Shown in pieces: positions 11,958-23,831 of a stretch of DNA of 64,000 bases (positions are counted from its first letter, which is position 1; every line of letters starts with the position of its first letter). The notes under the pieces are model-generated. The model saw only the letters and a program-made list of their open reading frames with translations. It did no database searches and was not told the DNA's origin. The position numbers and the translations under genes were made by a program. The stretch comes from Scortum barcoo (Eukaryota; Chordata; Actinopteri; Centrarchiformes; Terapontidae), in the NCBI GenBank assembly GCA_023238725.1, contig CM041552.1, positions 12,625,147 to 12,689,146 on the forward strand, read 5' to 3'.

Positions 11958-14261
11958 TGATATGTATTGTTTTTGGACTAACACAGGAATGTTAAGCAGC
12001 TCACAGCAGCACTGCATCAACATGGGTTTGTATTTTCCTGTTTATTTGAACAATAAAATGTGTGATTTGATAGCTACTGATTGTAAAATAGATCTGGCAG
12101 TAGAGCTTGCTCTAAAATGTGGATGTTTGACAGAGTATTAAGTTATTAATCTTTAAACATGTTGGACCTCTCTGTGAAGAGACAGAGACACAATGTAGGA
12201 GAAAAACAGAGTATGAATGGGTCCAATGAGGGTTGATTGCACATCAGCATGGCTGCTGCAGGAAATTCCTGTATGGTCACTGCACTGTATTTTTATAAAC
12301 TACTGTCATCTGGTCACGAGTCACATCTCCTATTGAGATGCCTGCATTTCCCTTCCCCTTCCCTCTGCGGATGTTAGGCAATGGACCAAACCCCCATGAT
12401 TTAAAAATTATTATTACAAGTATTTTGTGTGTGCTTCAAGCCAGAATAGTCAAAGTCAGATATTTTAGGGGGGAAAACAACCTTAATGTCAAAATTCACT
12501 TTATGTGTTGCTGAAACAGTTTTTTTGTGTTATATGCTTTTACAGTTTCAAGTAATCCATAAATCCTAATTTCATATTCTTTCCGCTCAGTGTTTTACAC
12601 AGACCAATTACTAATGGTGGTTCAGTGGACGTACAATTATAAGCCAAAACTAATTTTCAGAACACTCAATTCAAATTATGCAAACAGCACAACTCTTTCA
12701 ACATTGCACATTTTGGGCAGCTGTTGCTCAGGAGGCTGAGCGAGTCATCCACAAATCAAAGAACAGCTGTTCAGTCACCTTACATGGAAGCCACTGCCAT
12801 CAGTGTATGACTGTGTGAGCACCGCCTGCCTAGCGTGTTCTCACCGCTACAGTCTGCATCAGCGACCATTTCAACAGCCAGCCTACACCAGGACAACCTC
12901 ATGGATTCTCCCCTGCCTGCATGTTCAGTAAACCCCTGTTTAACTCAACCTGAATCTGCCTCACCGGCCCTTTCTTGTGCCTGCATTTTGGGGTCCAGTC
13001 AGTTAGCTCTACATAACATGAAAAGTGCTATATAATTGCAAATCCATGCACAAAGTTGTATATACAAAATCCATTTACAAAGCTTGTGAGATGTCCCCGT
13101 TTTGTAAATATTAAGTCTTATGGCAGCCCTTTCATTTTGTTGAGTTTTAGGATAAACTGCACTTTGATGTCGCTGGGTAATACTGTTGTTTTTATTCAAA
13201 TATAACTTTATTATTTTTTTAACTATATACCCCATTATCATTTATGGAGAAACAAAGATTTGAAAGCATTAGAAGTGTCTCCTTCATCCTTGATTGGTTG
13301 CTTATGGCGGCTGTAAATACATTATACAAATAAAAACAAATTGAATTTTAGGGATCTTTTGAAAGTTGTAATAACCTTCCTTAACTACCTCAAATGATTT
13401 CTCTAATGTGTATTTTTATTGTTTCTGTTGCATGAGTTAATGACTTTTCAGACCATAAAGGGGTAAAATTAGTAGGACCTGGGCAGCGTTGACATTGGCT
13501 GTATACAGTTTCATCCAGGGGTCCAATCTTAACATTAAAAATTACATATTAGAACTATGAGCACAGAGTACTTTGGATCAGATCAAATGGTATTTGGCAA
13601 AAAGTCACAGCTTTGCGACTATTTTTAGAAACGGGAGGATGCATTCATAAACATCCCCTCCTGGAAAATCCTTAAGAAATTACAGAAGTTCTTAAGAAGT
13701 TCAGCTTTCCCATGAGACATTCTTTCATGTTTGAATGAAATCCTTTCTGCTCTTGGGTTACATCATTTCACCATTAGAGCAGTCAGTGCATGTTAGGTGT
13801 CCACACAGAGCGGGGTCTTGACAATGACTTAATGGGAGAAACAGTGTTACTGGAGCTGTTGGTAGACAAGGGAGCTTCTGTGTTGAAGTGCTGCTTAACA
13901 TCCATGGAATCTCTCATTTTTGAAACTTACCATGAAAGAGTATACACAAATACAACAAAATAATAGATATTGTATTAGTGCAAAATGGAGTCAACTTATA
14001 GACTGGTTAAAGTGAATACACTAATGTCCTGTAAAGTGCATGTTACTGCCGGAGCCCCGGTCCTCCCTGTTCTCTCAAATCTTGCAGGTTCCTCACTGAT
14101 TCTGGTTGTGGTCAATCTGTCTGAGGTTCACTGGCCTGGCCTCCACCTGGAATCATGGACTCATTTCCATTACCTGTGATACCTTCACACATGGACTAAA
14201 ACCCATGAACTCAGTATAGCTACAATTTGTTGCGACTCCATGTATAATTCCATAATATGAT
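11958..14261. other. Non-coding, nothing recognised
   Basis: About 2.3 kb of AT-rich sequence. Short frames (for example 12,835-13,035) have no domain motifs. No transposon ends or convincing exons were seen. Confidence 0.4.
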
Positions 14262-14388
14262 TGATGATCAGGTTTCTTCTTTTTCCCATAAAGGGTTTTT
14301 TGAGGTTTTTCCTTTCCGGTTCGAGGGTGTAAGGACAGAGGGTGTGTCAATCAACTCTACAGATTGTAAAGCCCTCCGAGGCAAAGAG
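14262..14388 (+). repeat. Fish interspersed repeat, 3' tail-like fragment
   Basis: 'gttttttgaggtttttccttt', 'gagggtgtaaggacagaggg' and 'acagattgtaaagccctccgaggc' are, in order, landmarks of a widely distributed teleost repeat tail. The terminal simple repeat is missing. Confidence 0.5.
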
Positions 14389-15829
14389 CTGGTGGTTGGT
14401 GGATATCAAAAAGGGAACAAAAAAATAAACACTGAAAATTCCCCCCATTAAGCTTGGAATGTGTTTGTTGAAACGTCTTTGGAGAAGAATCAACATTTTT
14501 CTGGGGCTACGTAACAGAAACTCCGCATGATGCAATACAGTTCAATAGCACCACCACCAAATGTGTTTTTCATTGTGATAATTATGAGCACTGTGCTATT
14601 CTAGTGAATCAGATATTTTTTGTCCGGCTGCTGAAAGTACTCCCCACGCATTTAGTCCTGTCTGAGTAATGATTAATGACAAATAGCTATTCTTCTAAAT
14701 TTATATGCTGATGGGAACAAGAACAGAGAGGGCAGTTAATTTTGATCATGGGATTTGTTGTTTTTTGTTGTTGTTTTTCTCTGTAGTACATGGCAGCATT
14801 ATCTTTTCAATCGTGGGCTGTTCAGAGTGATGTGTAGGTACGTATCTTATCTGTCATGGAGGAGTGGAATGATCTCTGCTTGTAATCTGCCACGGAAGCA
14901 GCTGTTGTTTTGACTTTCTTGCCTTCATTTTTCTTCCTTGTATTTCTGCATTTCATCACACCCTTCCTCTTTGAACTAAAGCTTCAGTACATTTAGACAA
15001 AGTAAACATTGTCATGTCTGTCTCTACTGATTCCTAGAGACAAAGGTATAGAATTTGGTAGGGACAGTAGGAACTTGCCCTTAACAATATCGAGCAATGA
15101 CTGAATTGTCCCTAGCAATAATTTTACCATCAATGTATCTGGTACACATAGCGTTGGTCCTCTACAACAAGTCCCACTTCCTTAACCCAATATCAGAATA
15201 ACAGAATTGGCTTTGTCATTTCTTTCTAATCTTTGAGGGGCTATAGGTACATCTGGTTGTAGGAAACACCAAAGTACTGTTAACTAAATGTGCCATGCAT
15301 GTAGGGGCAGTGATGAAGACCATCCTTAAACAGTTCAAGTGTTTCGCCATTACGTTAGTTTTTTTAGAAGCCTACTGTGTACATCTACAACACTAAGTTG
15401 TCACAGATTCGGTGGTTGTTATACCAGGGCAGCAAAATGTATTTTCATATCAGACCTTTGGCTGTTTTTCTTAGCAGCTGCATTAATGTTAGTGGTGCCT
15501 GAGCTAATCTGGTGATGTTGTCACACCCTTTCCCCAGTGGCACTTCATTGTTTTGGAGTATTTTCTACATTAGTGTGGACGTGGCTTGCTTGGTGCTTGT
15601 TGGATTTGTTTGGTGTGGGGGCAGCACCTTTGTTGGCTCCTGGCCTGGCTCTCACAACTGTTTCTCTTCACTTAATGCTGCAGTGTAAATAAAGCCAACC
15701 ATGGCATCCACTTCCCGCCCGCTTATTGTGCTTCATTTGGTTTTGTCTGAACCACATAGTCAGTGTTCAGAATTTTTTTTTTTTTCAATTTTTTCCACAT
15801 GACCTGTTTTTGTTCCCTTCCAGGATCTC
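14389..15829. other. Non-coding, nothing recognised
   Basis: AT-rich with a T-rich tract at 15,773-15,785. An AATAAA at 15,687 has no associated coding exon that I can identify. Confidence 0.4.
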
Positions 15830-16250
15830 CTCCAGTCGGCCAGCCTCTGCCTAAGCCTGTCAGCGAGCTCTCTTTTCCTCCTGGGTTTCCACCAGCGCCC
15901 ATTTCCCTATCTTTTGTCAAAGTAAAACATTTTCCGAAGGAATACACTTCCTCCCCTTTTGGGTTTCCCTCCCATTTGATTAGCTGCTCTGCCCCAGTTA
16001 GTTTCACCTGTTCCTTGTTTGTCTCCTCACCTGTTTCCACTTCCTCACCCACAGTATACACAGTATACATACCGGTCCCCCTCCTTTATTCTGTGTCTGA
16101 TTGTCAGCATTATTAAGTCATCTTGCGTCTATCTGTCCTGTGTCTACTTACCTGTCTTCTGGTCTGTACCTGCTTGCTATCTACCCATAAAATAAAACTG
16201 TCCTGCTGTCCTGTTCTGCATTTGGGTCCTACCTTGCCTTACACATAACA
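15830..16250 (+). mobile_element. Sushi/Tf1-type LTR (family 2), 5' LTR
   Basis: The 3' boundary is clear: ...TTACACATAACA, followed by GAACAATCAGACC and a gag-like start. Inside are a TATA motif (TATACATA at 16,064), a predicted RNA start about 31 nt downstream, AATAAA at ~16,190 and the TGCATTTGGGTCCT block shared with the other sushi-type LTRs in this window. The 5' boundary is uncertain and set approximately. It is diverged from the 42,970/56,991 family. Confidence 0.6.
16064..16104 (+). promoter_or_regulatory. LTR TATA box and predicted RNA start / self-primer
   Basis: TATACATA at 16,064-16,071 lies 31 nt upstream of GTCTGATTGT (16,095-16,104). That decamer is the exact reverse complement of ACAATCAGAC at 16,253-16,262, just past the LTR. 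The geometry is what self-primed Tf1/sushi elements need. Confidence 0.6.
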
Positions 16251-16690
16251 GAACAATCAGACCAACGTGGACTCAGCAGTCAGAGACTTCTCCAGGGAGG
16301 AAGAAAAGGAGGCATTGGGAGACATTTGGACACTCTTGGGAAATTACCACAACTTTCGTATCGCACTCAGAAAGTCAGTGCTATCCATAGCGCTTCTCAA
16401 GTTCACCCTTCGTCCTGGGCTAGTAAGGTGGCTACCCAGATTAAGGGAGGAAATGCTAGCTGCTCCGGCCTGCATCCCAGCCAGCTAGCCACCAGTTTCA
16501 GCCCAAGTTTCCCAGCTATCAGCCGCCCAAGCCTCAATCCCAGGTTCCATGTTACCAGCCCCTGCTGACCTGCAGACTGCCCCCGAGAGGATCTGCTTGT
16601 CCTTGCCGGCCTCCTGAGAGGATCCACCTTCACTACTGGCCTCTGGCCAACCCCCCCTGAATCAGTTCAGCAACCAGATCTTCCACCATG
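16251..16690 (+). pseudogene. Primer-binding site and decayed gag start of a sushi-type element
   Basis: Two nucleotides after the LTR, ACAATCAGAC (16,253-16,262) is the candidate primer-binding site. A short frame begins at 16,267 with GTG in place of the expected ATG and reads DSAVRDFSREEE; it breaks within ~70 codons. Pro/Ser-rich fragments continue to ~16,650 in other frames. No pol or 3' LTR follows, so the element is truncated. Confidence 0.45.
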
Positions 16691-17788
16691 ATTCTGCTGG
16701 GAAGACTAACCTCCTTAGGGATCACAGACGTAAACAGGAAATCTTAGTTGAAGTGGAACTACATAAGCACCTACTGTAGCCACAAGTGTTGTGCCAGCTG
16801 CTTTACAGTTATCATTATTAACATGCTAAAATGTGTAACAAGCAGAAAAAGAGTCAAAAGTCAATGAACTACTTTTTTTTTTTTATTTGTTAGATTTTAG
16901 AGTTTAGTCCTGCTTTAAGTTAAGAATACTCAAATCTAGTGGTGGAAGAAGTTGTGTCATCGAATATAATTATTTATTATGATTCATTGACTGTGATGCA
17001 TAAATGAAACAACTGATGTCAGTTGGAGCTTTGAACTAACAAGTGAAGGGAATAAAGCAAGCTCTCTCCTCCATAGTTTACAGAAACACCCGACAAGGAT
17101 CATGTAGTCTGCATACAAGATAACTTACACAATGAACAATTGGCTTGTGTTTTAACTGATTCAGCATTGAATGGGAAAGTACACTGCTTATCTGGCAGTC
17201 AGTAAACCATACAAGAGTAGAATAAACAAAATTATATCTGCACTCAACAACAGAGAAGAGCATCCTTCTGGTAATTTTGCAATCTGAAGGGACACCATAA
17301 TGAGTCATAGCAGTAGATCATGATGATCTTAGATTGTGATTACATGATGTAATCATCCTCCTCAGGATTTAATGGTGTTGAGATGAGCGTGACAAACAAT
17401 AGTTACACTGTGTGCCCAAAAAGAAATCCCCAAATATTATAGACTCTGAATACGTTTTTTCATGACTGTGGAAGAATATTGTGCTGGAAGATACTTAACT
17501 CAGTGGAGGACATCCTTTGCAGAGCCATTATGTCCTGTTGTGGCCCTAAGGTCAGCTGAAACTCAAGTTTGCGTTCCTCCAAAATACCGAGTTCAACTCT
17601 GTCCCCAGGGTGACCTCTGTGCTGATGGCAGTCGCTCAGATAAGGGGGGTCTACCTCACAGTAGGTCAAGGTCAGGCAAAGGAAATTTACCACCTTGTAT
17701 CAGTCACTACACTACTAGATACCTTGAGGCTGCATTGTTTGTGACATGAAGAGTCCAAGTCTGTGAACTTACTGACCTCATGCCAAGG
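16691..17788. other. Non-coding, nothing recognised
   Basis: AT-rich. The frames at 17,460-17,750 on both strands have no family motif. No transposon ends seen. Confidence 0.4.
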
Positions 17789-18990
17789 TAAGAATAAGAA
17801 TAAGAATAAGAATTAGAACAACTTATCCCAAAGGAAATTGTCTTGCCAAAGTACAGTGGTAACTAATAATAATAATAATAATAAATGATAAAATTGTCTA
17901 AAAAGTAAAAATAAGAAAATATAAATATAAAGTGTCTAAAGTAACAAGATAAGATAAGGAGTGCACAAGAACCAAGTCTGAGACATTTGCATTGATGACA
18001 AAGTATTTTCCAAGAAAAAGATACTGCACATGAAAAATGTTGCACATAATAAACTATTATAATGAATATCCTATCAACCTATTAAAATATGTCAGTATAT
18101 ACTATTTGCACATAAAAAGAATAGAAAATACACTGCAAATGTTATGGATATGGACAGATAATATTGTAAATCTTATTTAGATGTTTCCCTGCAGTAGAAG
18201 GGGGAGGAATTATTAAGTCTGAGATCTGACAGGATGTCAGTGTGGCATGCAGGGAGTGAATGACATTGTTCATGATACTAAGGAGCTTCCTAAGCATCCT
18301 TCTCTTGGACACCTCCGCCACTGACTCCAGTTCAACTCCCAGGACAGATCCAGCTCTCCTGATGAGCTTTTTGTGTCCGTTAGTGTCAAGGCTGTCTTCA
18401 GCTTGCTGCTGCCCAAACACACTACAGCATAGAAGATGATGCTGGATACCACCGAGTGATAAAAAATCTGCAGCATGGTCCTGCAGATGTTGAAAGATCT
18501 GAGCCTCTCCTGAGGAAGAACAAGCGGCTCTGACCCTTCTTGTAGATGGCATCAGTGTTTATAGTCCAGTCCAGTTTATTGTCCAAGTGGACACCCAGGT
18601 ACTGTCTGTCCACAGTGTCCACTTCTGTACCCCTGATGGCACCTGAGCTCAGACGGGTCCTTTGTTTTCTGAAGTCCACGACCAACTCCTTCATCTTTGT
18701 GACATTGAGCTGCAGGTGGTTCAGTCCACACCACTCCACAAATCCTGTCCACCACACTCCTGTACTCCTCCTCCTGGCTTCTGCTGATACAGCCCACGAT
18801 GGCAGAGTCATCTGAAAACTTCTGGAGGTGGCAGGACTGTGAACAGAACCTGAAGTCTGAGGTGTAGAGGGTAAACAGTAAACAGGACAGGACCGACCCC
18901 TGTGGTGCCCCTGTGCTGCTCACAATGGTGTCCGATGTGATGTTTCCCAGCCTCACATATAATCTATTTCCCAATACAATCTTCACACAT
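17789..18990 (-). mobile_element. Non-LTR retrotransposon (LINE, L2/CR1-like), 5' truncated
   Basis: Minus-strand reverse-transcriptase remnants run from ~18,990 down to ~18,150. The 3' end finishes in CAATTTCCTTTGGGATAAGT followed by a (TTATTC)n tail at 17,790-17,812, as expected of fish LINEs that end in a short microsatellite. Upstream RT, endonuclease and ORF1 are missing, the usual outcome of incomplete target-primed reverse transcription. Confidence 0.8.
18142..18986 (-). pseudogene. LINE reverse transcriptase fragment
   Basis: The first frame (18,986 downward) gives TGAPQGSVLSCLLFTLYTSD and LQKFSDDSAIVGCI, the latter being the catalytic 'DD' block in FSDD form. The next frame continues with FVEWCGLNHLQLNVTKMKELVVDFRK, then YLGVHLDNKLDW. 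The last frame gives the thumb-like HKKLIRRAGSVLG and a MLRKLLSIMNNVIHSLH tail. At least two frameshifts separate them. The order and motifs are those of L2/CR1-type RT. Confidence 0.85.
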
Positions 18991-19315
18991 ACTTAGCTGT
19001 ATAAAGATACCCTTATTTGGACACCAGCTGTCTTCTTGTTCCCAAAAACAACAGGATAAAAAGACTTTCTTTTCAGGAAATCCTTCAGAATTGAGGTGGC
19101 ACTACCCTGTGTAAACTTGAATAGCTTAATCTCCATTCTCTTTAAAGATAATACATTTTTTAAAAACATTACTTTTTAGTCATATTCACCATAACTGTCA
19201 CCATGTCCTGACAGAAGAATATGAGACAGATCATCTGTGATAATAATCAGCGTCCGGCTGCGCTTTCTGCCTATAAAGTCATTTGTTAAAAATCCACCGT
19301 GCCCGGGTCAAAACA

Positions 19316-21345
19316 ACCAATCAGAGCAGGCGGAGTGTCTGATGCAGTGTCAATCAAAGTTTGTGAACCGGCAGCATCTACCTGTCTGGTAGTCAACCTC
19401 AAACTCTTCAGGTTTGTTAGTTTCCACAACAAGGAGCGGCAGTAGAGAGAAAATTGAGCATCCCTCCTCTGACATCTACTGCTTATACTGAGAGAGAAAA
19501 AACAGAAGATGACCAGTGACGAAAAGAAGCTCAAAGCAAAACGATGTGACCAAACCCGGTACAAAACAACAGTACAGAGAGAGTGGAGAGAGCTGAGAGA
19601 GCTGAAAGATTCACATTGATGGAGATTTAGAGACATTTCTGCTGGACAGGTAATGACCACTGTTTGTATTTATGTTTAATTTTCGATCAAATTAACCACA
19701 GAGCTAAGATGTTACAGAAACAGTTCGTGGTGAATCTCATGTTACTGTGATGCTGAAGCCGAGCTAACATTAGCTTTCCGATGCTAACGCTAAGTGCTGA
19801 CGCTAATGGGTAGCTTTTTTTTTTATCTCAAAATTAAAACTATCTTTGTTGTTGTTGTTTCCGGACAGTCATCTCGGTTTGATGTTTGTCCTGACATTGC
19901 TGTGTGTCTGTGCTCTCACAGCTAAATGTTCTCAGAAGTAGTTTACTGCTTAGTTAACATTATTCATGACAGTTGATTAGTTTTTCTTTTATCTGAAATA
20001 CTAGTGTGCTCATTGTTTCACTGAACAGATATTACTGTAGATTACTTTTCATGTCGGAAAATATTTATTTCTGCCTCTTTGTCGCTGTACAAAGCACTGT
20101 TAGCATCTCTCACAAAAGTAATGTGGCGGGTGATTTAACGAGGTAAAATATTAAAATAATTAAGTGAAAATCACAGCAGCTTTTTGGAGCGTCTGATGCT
20201 GCAGCTTCTTCAAATGTCTTTAAACCTCCTGATGATAATAACTACTGGCTGACAGATGTTAGGAGGATATCTTTAGTTAGAAAATGACCAATTATGTGCT
20301 GTATGTTTTCTTGCAGCTATCGGGCAAGTTCTTTTGCTAAAACATCAACACATCCCAACCTGTCCAGTGTTGTTGGCCAGTGTGTTTAAAAATCAAGATT
20401 TAATTAATTATCATATGCACAACAATTACAAAGAGTAATCGCTTGCAATGAAATTCTTGAGTGTCCTTGAACAATGCTCAAAATATTTTAGAAAGAGAGA
20501 CCATGTGTGCAAAAGAAAAATAGATATACAACTAAAATAAATAATAACCGTAGAAATAAAATAGACATAAAATAAAAAATATACCAGTAAATAAGATATA
20601 CAACTAAAAATATATACGATAGAATACGGAAATATTGTCAAATTACAAGGTGCAAGTAAAAAAAAAAAAAAAAAAAGTGCATTAGCATTTGTCTAACATA
20701 ATCATATGCTGGAAGATACCAGAGCAGCAGCAAGTGATAAACAACTTACCCTGTATTTATAAAACAGAATCATTTGTGTTTTTGAATCGTAGACAGGTGA
20801 ATCATTATTGAATCATGAGGCCAGTAAAGATCCACACCTGTACTATGTGGTTGAATCCAGAGCGGTGCTATTTTGGACAGAGACAAGTTAATATTTTGAG
20901 TTTATTTTTATGTAAGTTGTAATATTTGTTTTTTATAGTCTTGGTCAATCTCTAATTTCAGATACTGCAAACTCGGTTACATCCCAGATCTTCAAAGGGC
21001 AATAATTAAGGAATAGGTGTCCTCAGGATGTGGCTCACCTTGACTAACCACAAAGCCAAATAATTCATGTCAACACGGAGTGGCCAACTCTAATTTTAAT
21101 AAGGTTTATTTTAAAACAGATGAGCCTCCCTCCATTTATAAATGGAACTGTGTGATCACACATCCAAGTCTTTATGCTCTCTCCACAGGTCAGACACAGA
21201 GAATTGTTAATGCACTTTGAAGAATCAAGAATCCTTCAGCATCCTCTTCAGCACAATTGAAAGTTTATGTTGGCCATTTTAAATCTGTACTAACCTACCT
21301 TTTCTTTTATTTCTATGCAAAATAAAGCTTTCTTCTTAGACATAT
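19316..21345 (+). ncRNA. Candidate two-exon transcript with a 36-codon frame
   Basis: A CCAAT box (AACCAATCAG at ~19,313-19,322) precedes a GC-richer segment that ends in a strong donor, GACAG|GTAATG (GT at 19,650). A matching acceptor, CTCTCTCCACAG, ends at 21,188. The following exon has AATAAA at 21,321-21,326. Exon 1 contains ATG at 19,509 to TGA at 19,619, starting MTSDEKKLKAKRCDQTRYK. That resembles the N-terminus of short basic proteins found repeatedly in fish genomes, so exon 1 may come from such a repeat. The parts fit a spliced polyadenylated RNA, but pairing these two splice sites is inference. Confidence 0.3.
20395..20700 (-). repeat. LINE 3'-UTR-like fragment
   Basis: 'gcttgcaatgaaattcttgagtg' followed by A/T-rich blocks of 'aataaaataaa' and 'gatatacaactaaa' and an A18 run at ~20,659 resembles the 3' end of L2/Rex-type fish LINEs. 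No protein remnant remains. Confidence 0.4.
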
Positions 21346-21465
21346 CTTTTGAGACATTGCATGTCTAGTGTTGACCCTGTGATTTGAATAGTTATGAAGG
21401 TTAATAGTGTTTAAAACTGAACCAGCATAATATAGCAAAGCAGTATTTTAGTTTTTCACTGTAAA

Positions 21466-23831
21466 AAACACTTTATTGAATAATATACAATTACATCCCA
21501 TGAATATGTTAAAATAGACATTTTTGAAGCTATATAAAAATCTATATACAGTACTGCACAGCATTAATATATAGCACTATTTACAGATGTGCCAAAGTCC
21601 TTGAGTGTTTGGTCCGTGGACCCCCCTCTGCCCCGGTCTCCTGTCTCCCCTTCATGGCTCCATCGTTGTCGTGGCTGCCTCCGCAGAGAAAAAAGAACAG
21701 CTAATAGCTAACACTGCTAACAAATCTTAGCAATGTAAACAAGCCAACTATCTCAGAAACACATCATGTTTATCAAAATTAATCTGTTGATCGGTACATT
21801 GCTCAATCTTACCGACTGCACATTTAAGTGAAATGTGTTTTTTTAAGACATCCTGATCTGAAACTCTCAACTCAGCTCTTACGTTGCTGTGAAAGTTGGT
21901 ATACACATTACTGTCTTTGGTGCAAGTAATAATAATATTCAATAATCTAATAATCAATTGTTATCAAGCTAAAATGTTTAATTAAGATGGTGGGAATAGT
22001 AAACATTGTACCTGGATAATATTTACATTACAATTTTTCTGAAATTGAAATCACTCTCTTTATGGATTTTGTGGCTGAGAAGCTCATTTTTTTCTAAGCC
22101 AAAACAAACAATGTGGGTTTTCTCTTCTCGTAAGTGCCTTGGCAGGACCAATCCACTCTTTGGGTTTCTTTCATTGCTTTTGAACTTTGCTTATTCTTTT
22201 TTGTTTATTTTTTTTTTTTAATGAATGGTTTGATAATTTAGGAAAATATCCATCTTTTCTTTGAACTCTTAACTTACAGAGCTTTGTTTACAGTAGCCAA
22301 AGTAATGTCTCTCCTACTTCTAACCATAGTCTGAACACAAAATACCCACTGTGAATCTTTTTTCCATGGTTTCTCTCACCAATGAACCATGGCTTCTTTC
22401 TAATTTGAAAAAAATTTGTTTCTGTTTCACCCAGAGATGTGTGTTGGCAAGCTTGTGTGTACTCAAAAGAGGCATTTTAGTTTAACTGTCAAGGGAGACG
22501 TCAAGGAGACAAATAAATGTAAATTCATTTATGAATATAAATTAAATGAGTTCAAAAGTCCATCCAAAGCCTCTGACAGACCACTAGTGTAAATATTGAC
22601 AGTGCTTCCTCTACCACTGAGCAACATGCCCCAACCCCCGGGGTGCAGACCGGTACTAGTCTGTGAGTCATTTGGTACTGGGCCACACAGAAAGAATAAA
22701 AAATATATATTTATATTTTTTTATATTATATTTCCGTTTTATTTACATTTCCTTATGTGGTGGCATGTAGCTGACAGGGTAGAGTGTTGAAGAACCACAA
22801 TACGGATTAAGCTTCAGATTGATTGATAAGAAAATTGTATGAAATAATAAGGCTCATTTTGCAGCTAATCCAGACATGAACCACTTTGGATAGATTGCTC
22901 TTCCAGTCTGATTCTGCTTCATCTCTCAGGTTTCTCAGCATGTGCCTTCTTGCAGTTGAAAGAGAAAGCATATCTCACTATTTCAATTGTTGCATCTACC
23001 ACCTACCACTCCATCTTTCAAGGCGGTTCACTTTTTTGGTTTTTGGTTTCAGGTTTTTGGCCTAGCATCAGCTGAATCCCTGTCATGGCTTTCGTTGCAC
23101 CATGGCCTGCTGATGAACCTGCACCTCTGTCTGTAGTTCACTTGCTTTGGTGCTCTTGTCTTTCTAAACCCACACTAGCTGCCTTTTTCATACTGTCAAT
23201 GAGCATCTCATCTGTCGCTCTGGTTGTCAATGCAATGCGTCAGTTGAAACTTTATGTGATCACACATTAACTCCATGCTTATGGACCTCACAAACTTCTG
23301 GTTGAGCTCTGGACTATACTTCTCATCAGACTCCACTTCACCAGAGGCAGTCACCAGAGGAAACCAAAAAAATGACCATACAGTTGAATCAAGAGCTCTC
23401 TGATAGTGTCAGTAATATCATTGGTTCATAAAAGAGTTACTGCAATGATGCTATTTCTATTTGTCACTTTTCAAAACAGTGACTGAAAACCCAACATTAA
23501 CTGCACAGCCATGAAAACACATGAGTCTATATTGCCATTGATGCACTACAAGATGTGGCTGACTTTATTGTCATTCAGAAAATTAATCTGATCTCTAAAC
23601 CTTGAGAATTTGTTTCTTTAGTTCTCTTCTCCTAGTCAATACATGATGTATCTGCTCCATTTGGCTGCAAGACTTAGATTCAGCATCTGCTAAAATCCTG
23701 CAGGTCTCCAGGTCGCTGTCTGACGATAGCGGTTCAATGTGCTGAACCTTGGACCGTCTAGGATGTGGAGGAAGTCCGGAGACAGAGGCAGTCCAGATTC
23801 CTGCCACCAACTCTGACATGACACCCCCCAA
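21466..23831 (-). pseudogene. Decayed or multi-exon host-like coding region, coiled-coil type
   Basis: I do not recognise the gene. Several minus-strand pieces look coding by composition and lie in one orientation. 23,822-23,595 begins with ATG (MSELVAGIWTASVSG), contains a Ser/Asp-rich turn and ends in a charged helix (QIHHVLTRRRELKKQILK). About 23,345-23,210 reads SGEVESDEKYSPELNQKFVR. About 23,240-23,085 reads DEMLIDSMKKAASVGLERQE and, one frame away, LQTEVQVHQQAMVQRK. About 22,985-22,870 reads STARRHMLRNLRDEAESDWK. About 21,690-21,590 reads GGSHDNDGAMKGRQETGAEG and ends LAHL-stop, with AATAAA on the minus strand at 21,477-21,472. Frame changes inside 23.2 kb suggest a pseudogene, but small introns are possible. 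Confidence 0.35.
22625..22705 (+). repeat. hAT-type transposon fragment
   Basis: 'ccaacccccggggtgcagacc', 'ggtactagtctgtgagtcat' and 'ggtactgggccacacag' match a vertebrate-wide hAT (Tip100/Zaphod-like) terminal segment. Only ~80 bp is preserved. Confidence 0.45.

Noticed and set aside
15723..16116. Overlapping 115-117-codon frames on both strands
   Set aside because: They lie in an LTR; the plus-strand one is Phe/Pro/Ser-rich pyrimidine-tract text and the other its antisense.
19286..19660. 124-codon minus-strand frame
   Set aside because: Antisense to the candidate exon 1; Ser/Leu-rich without motif.
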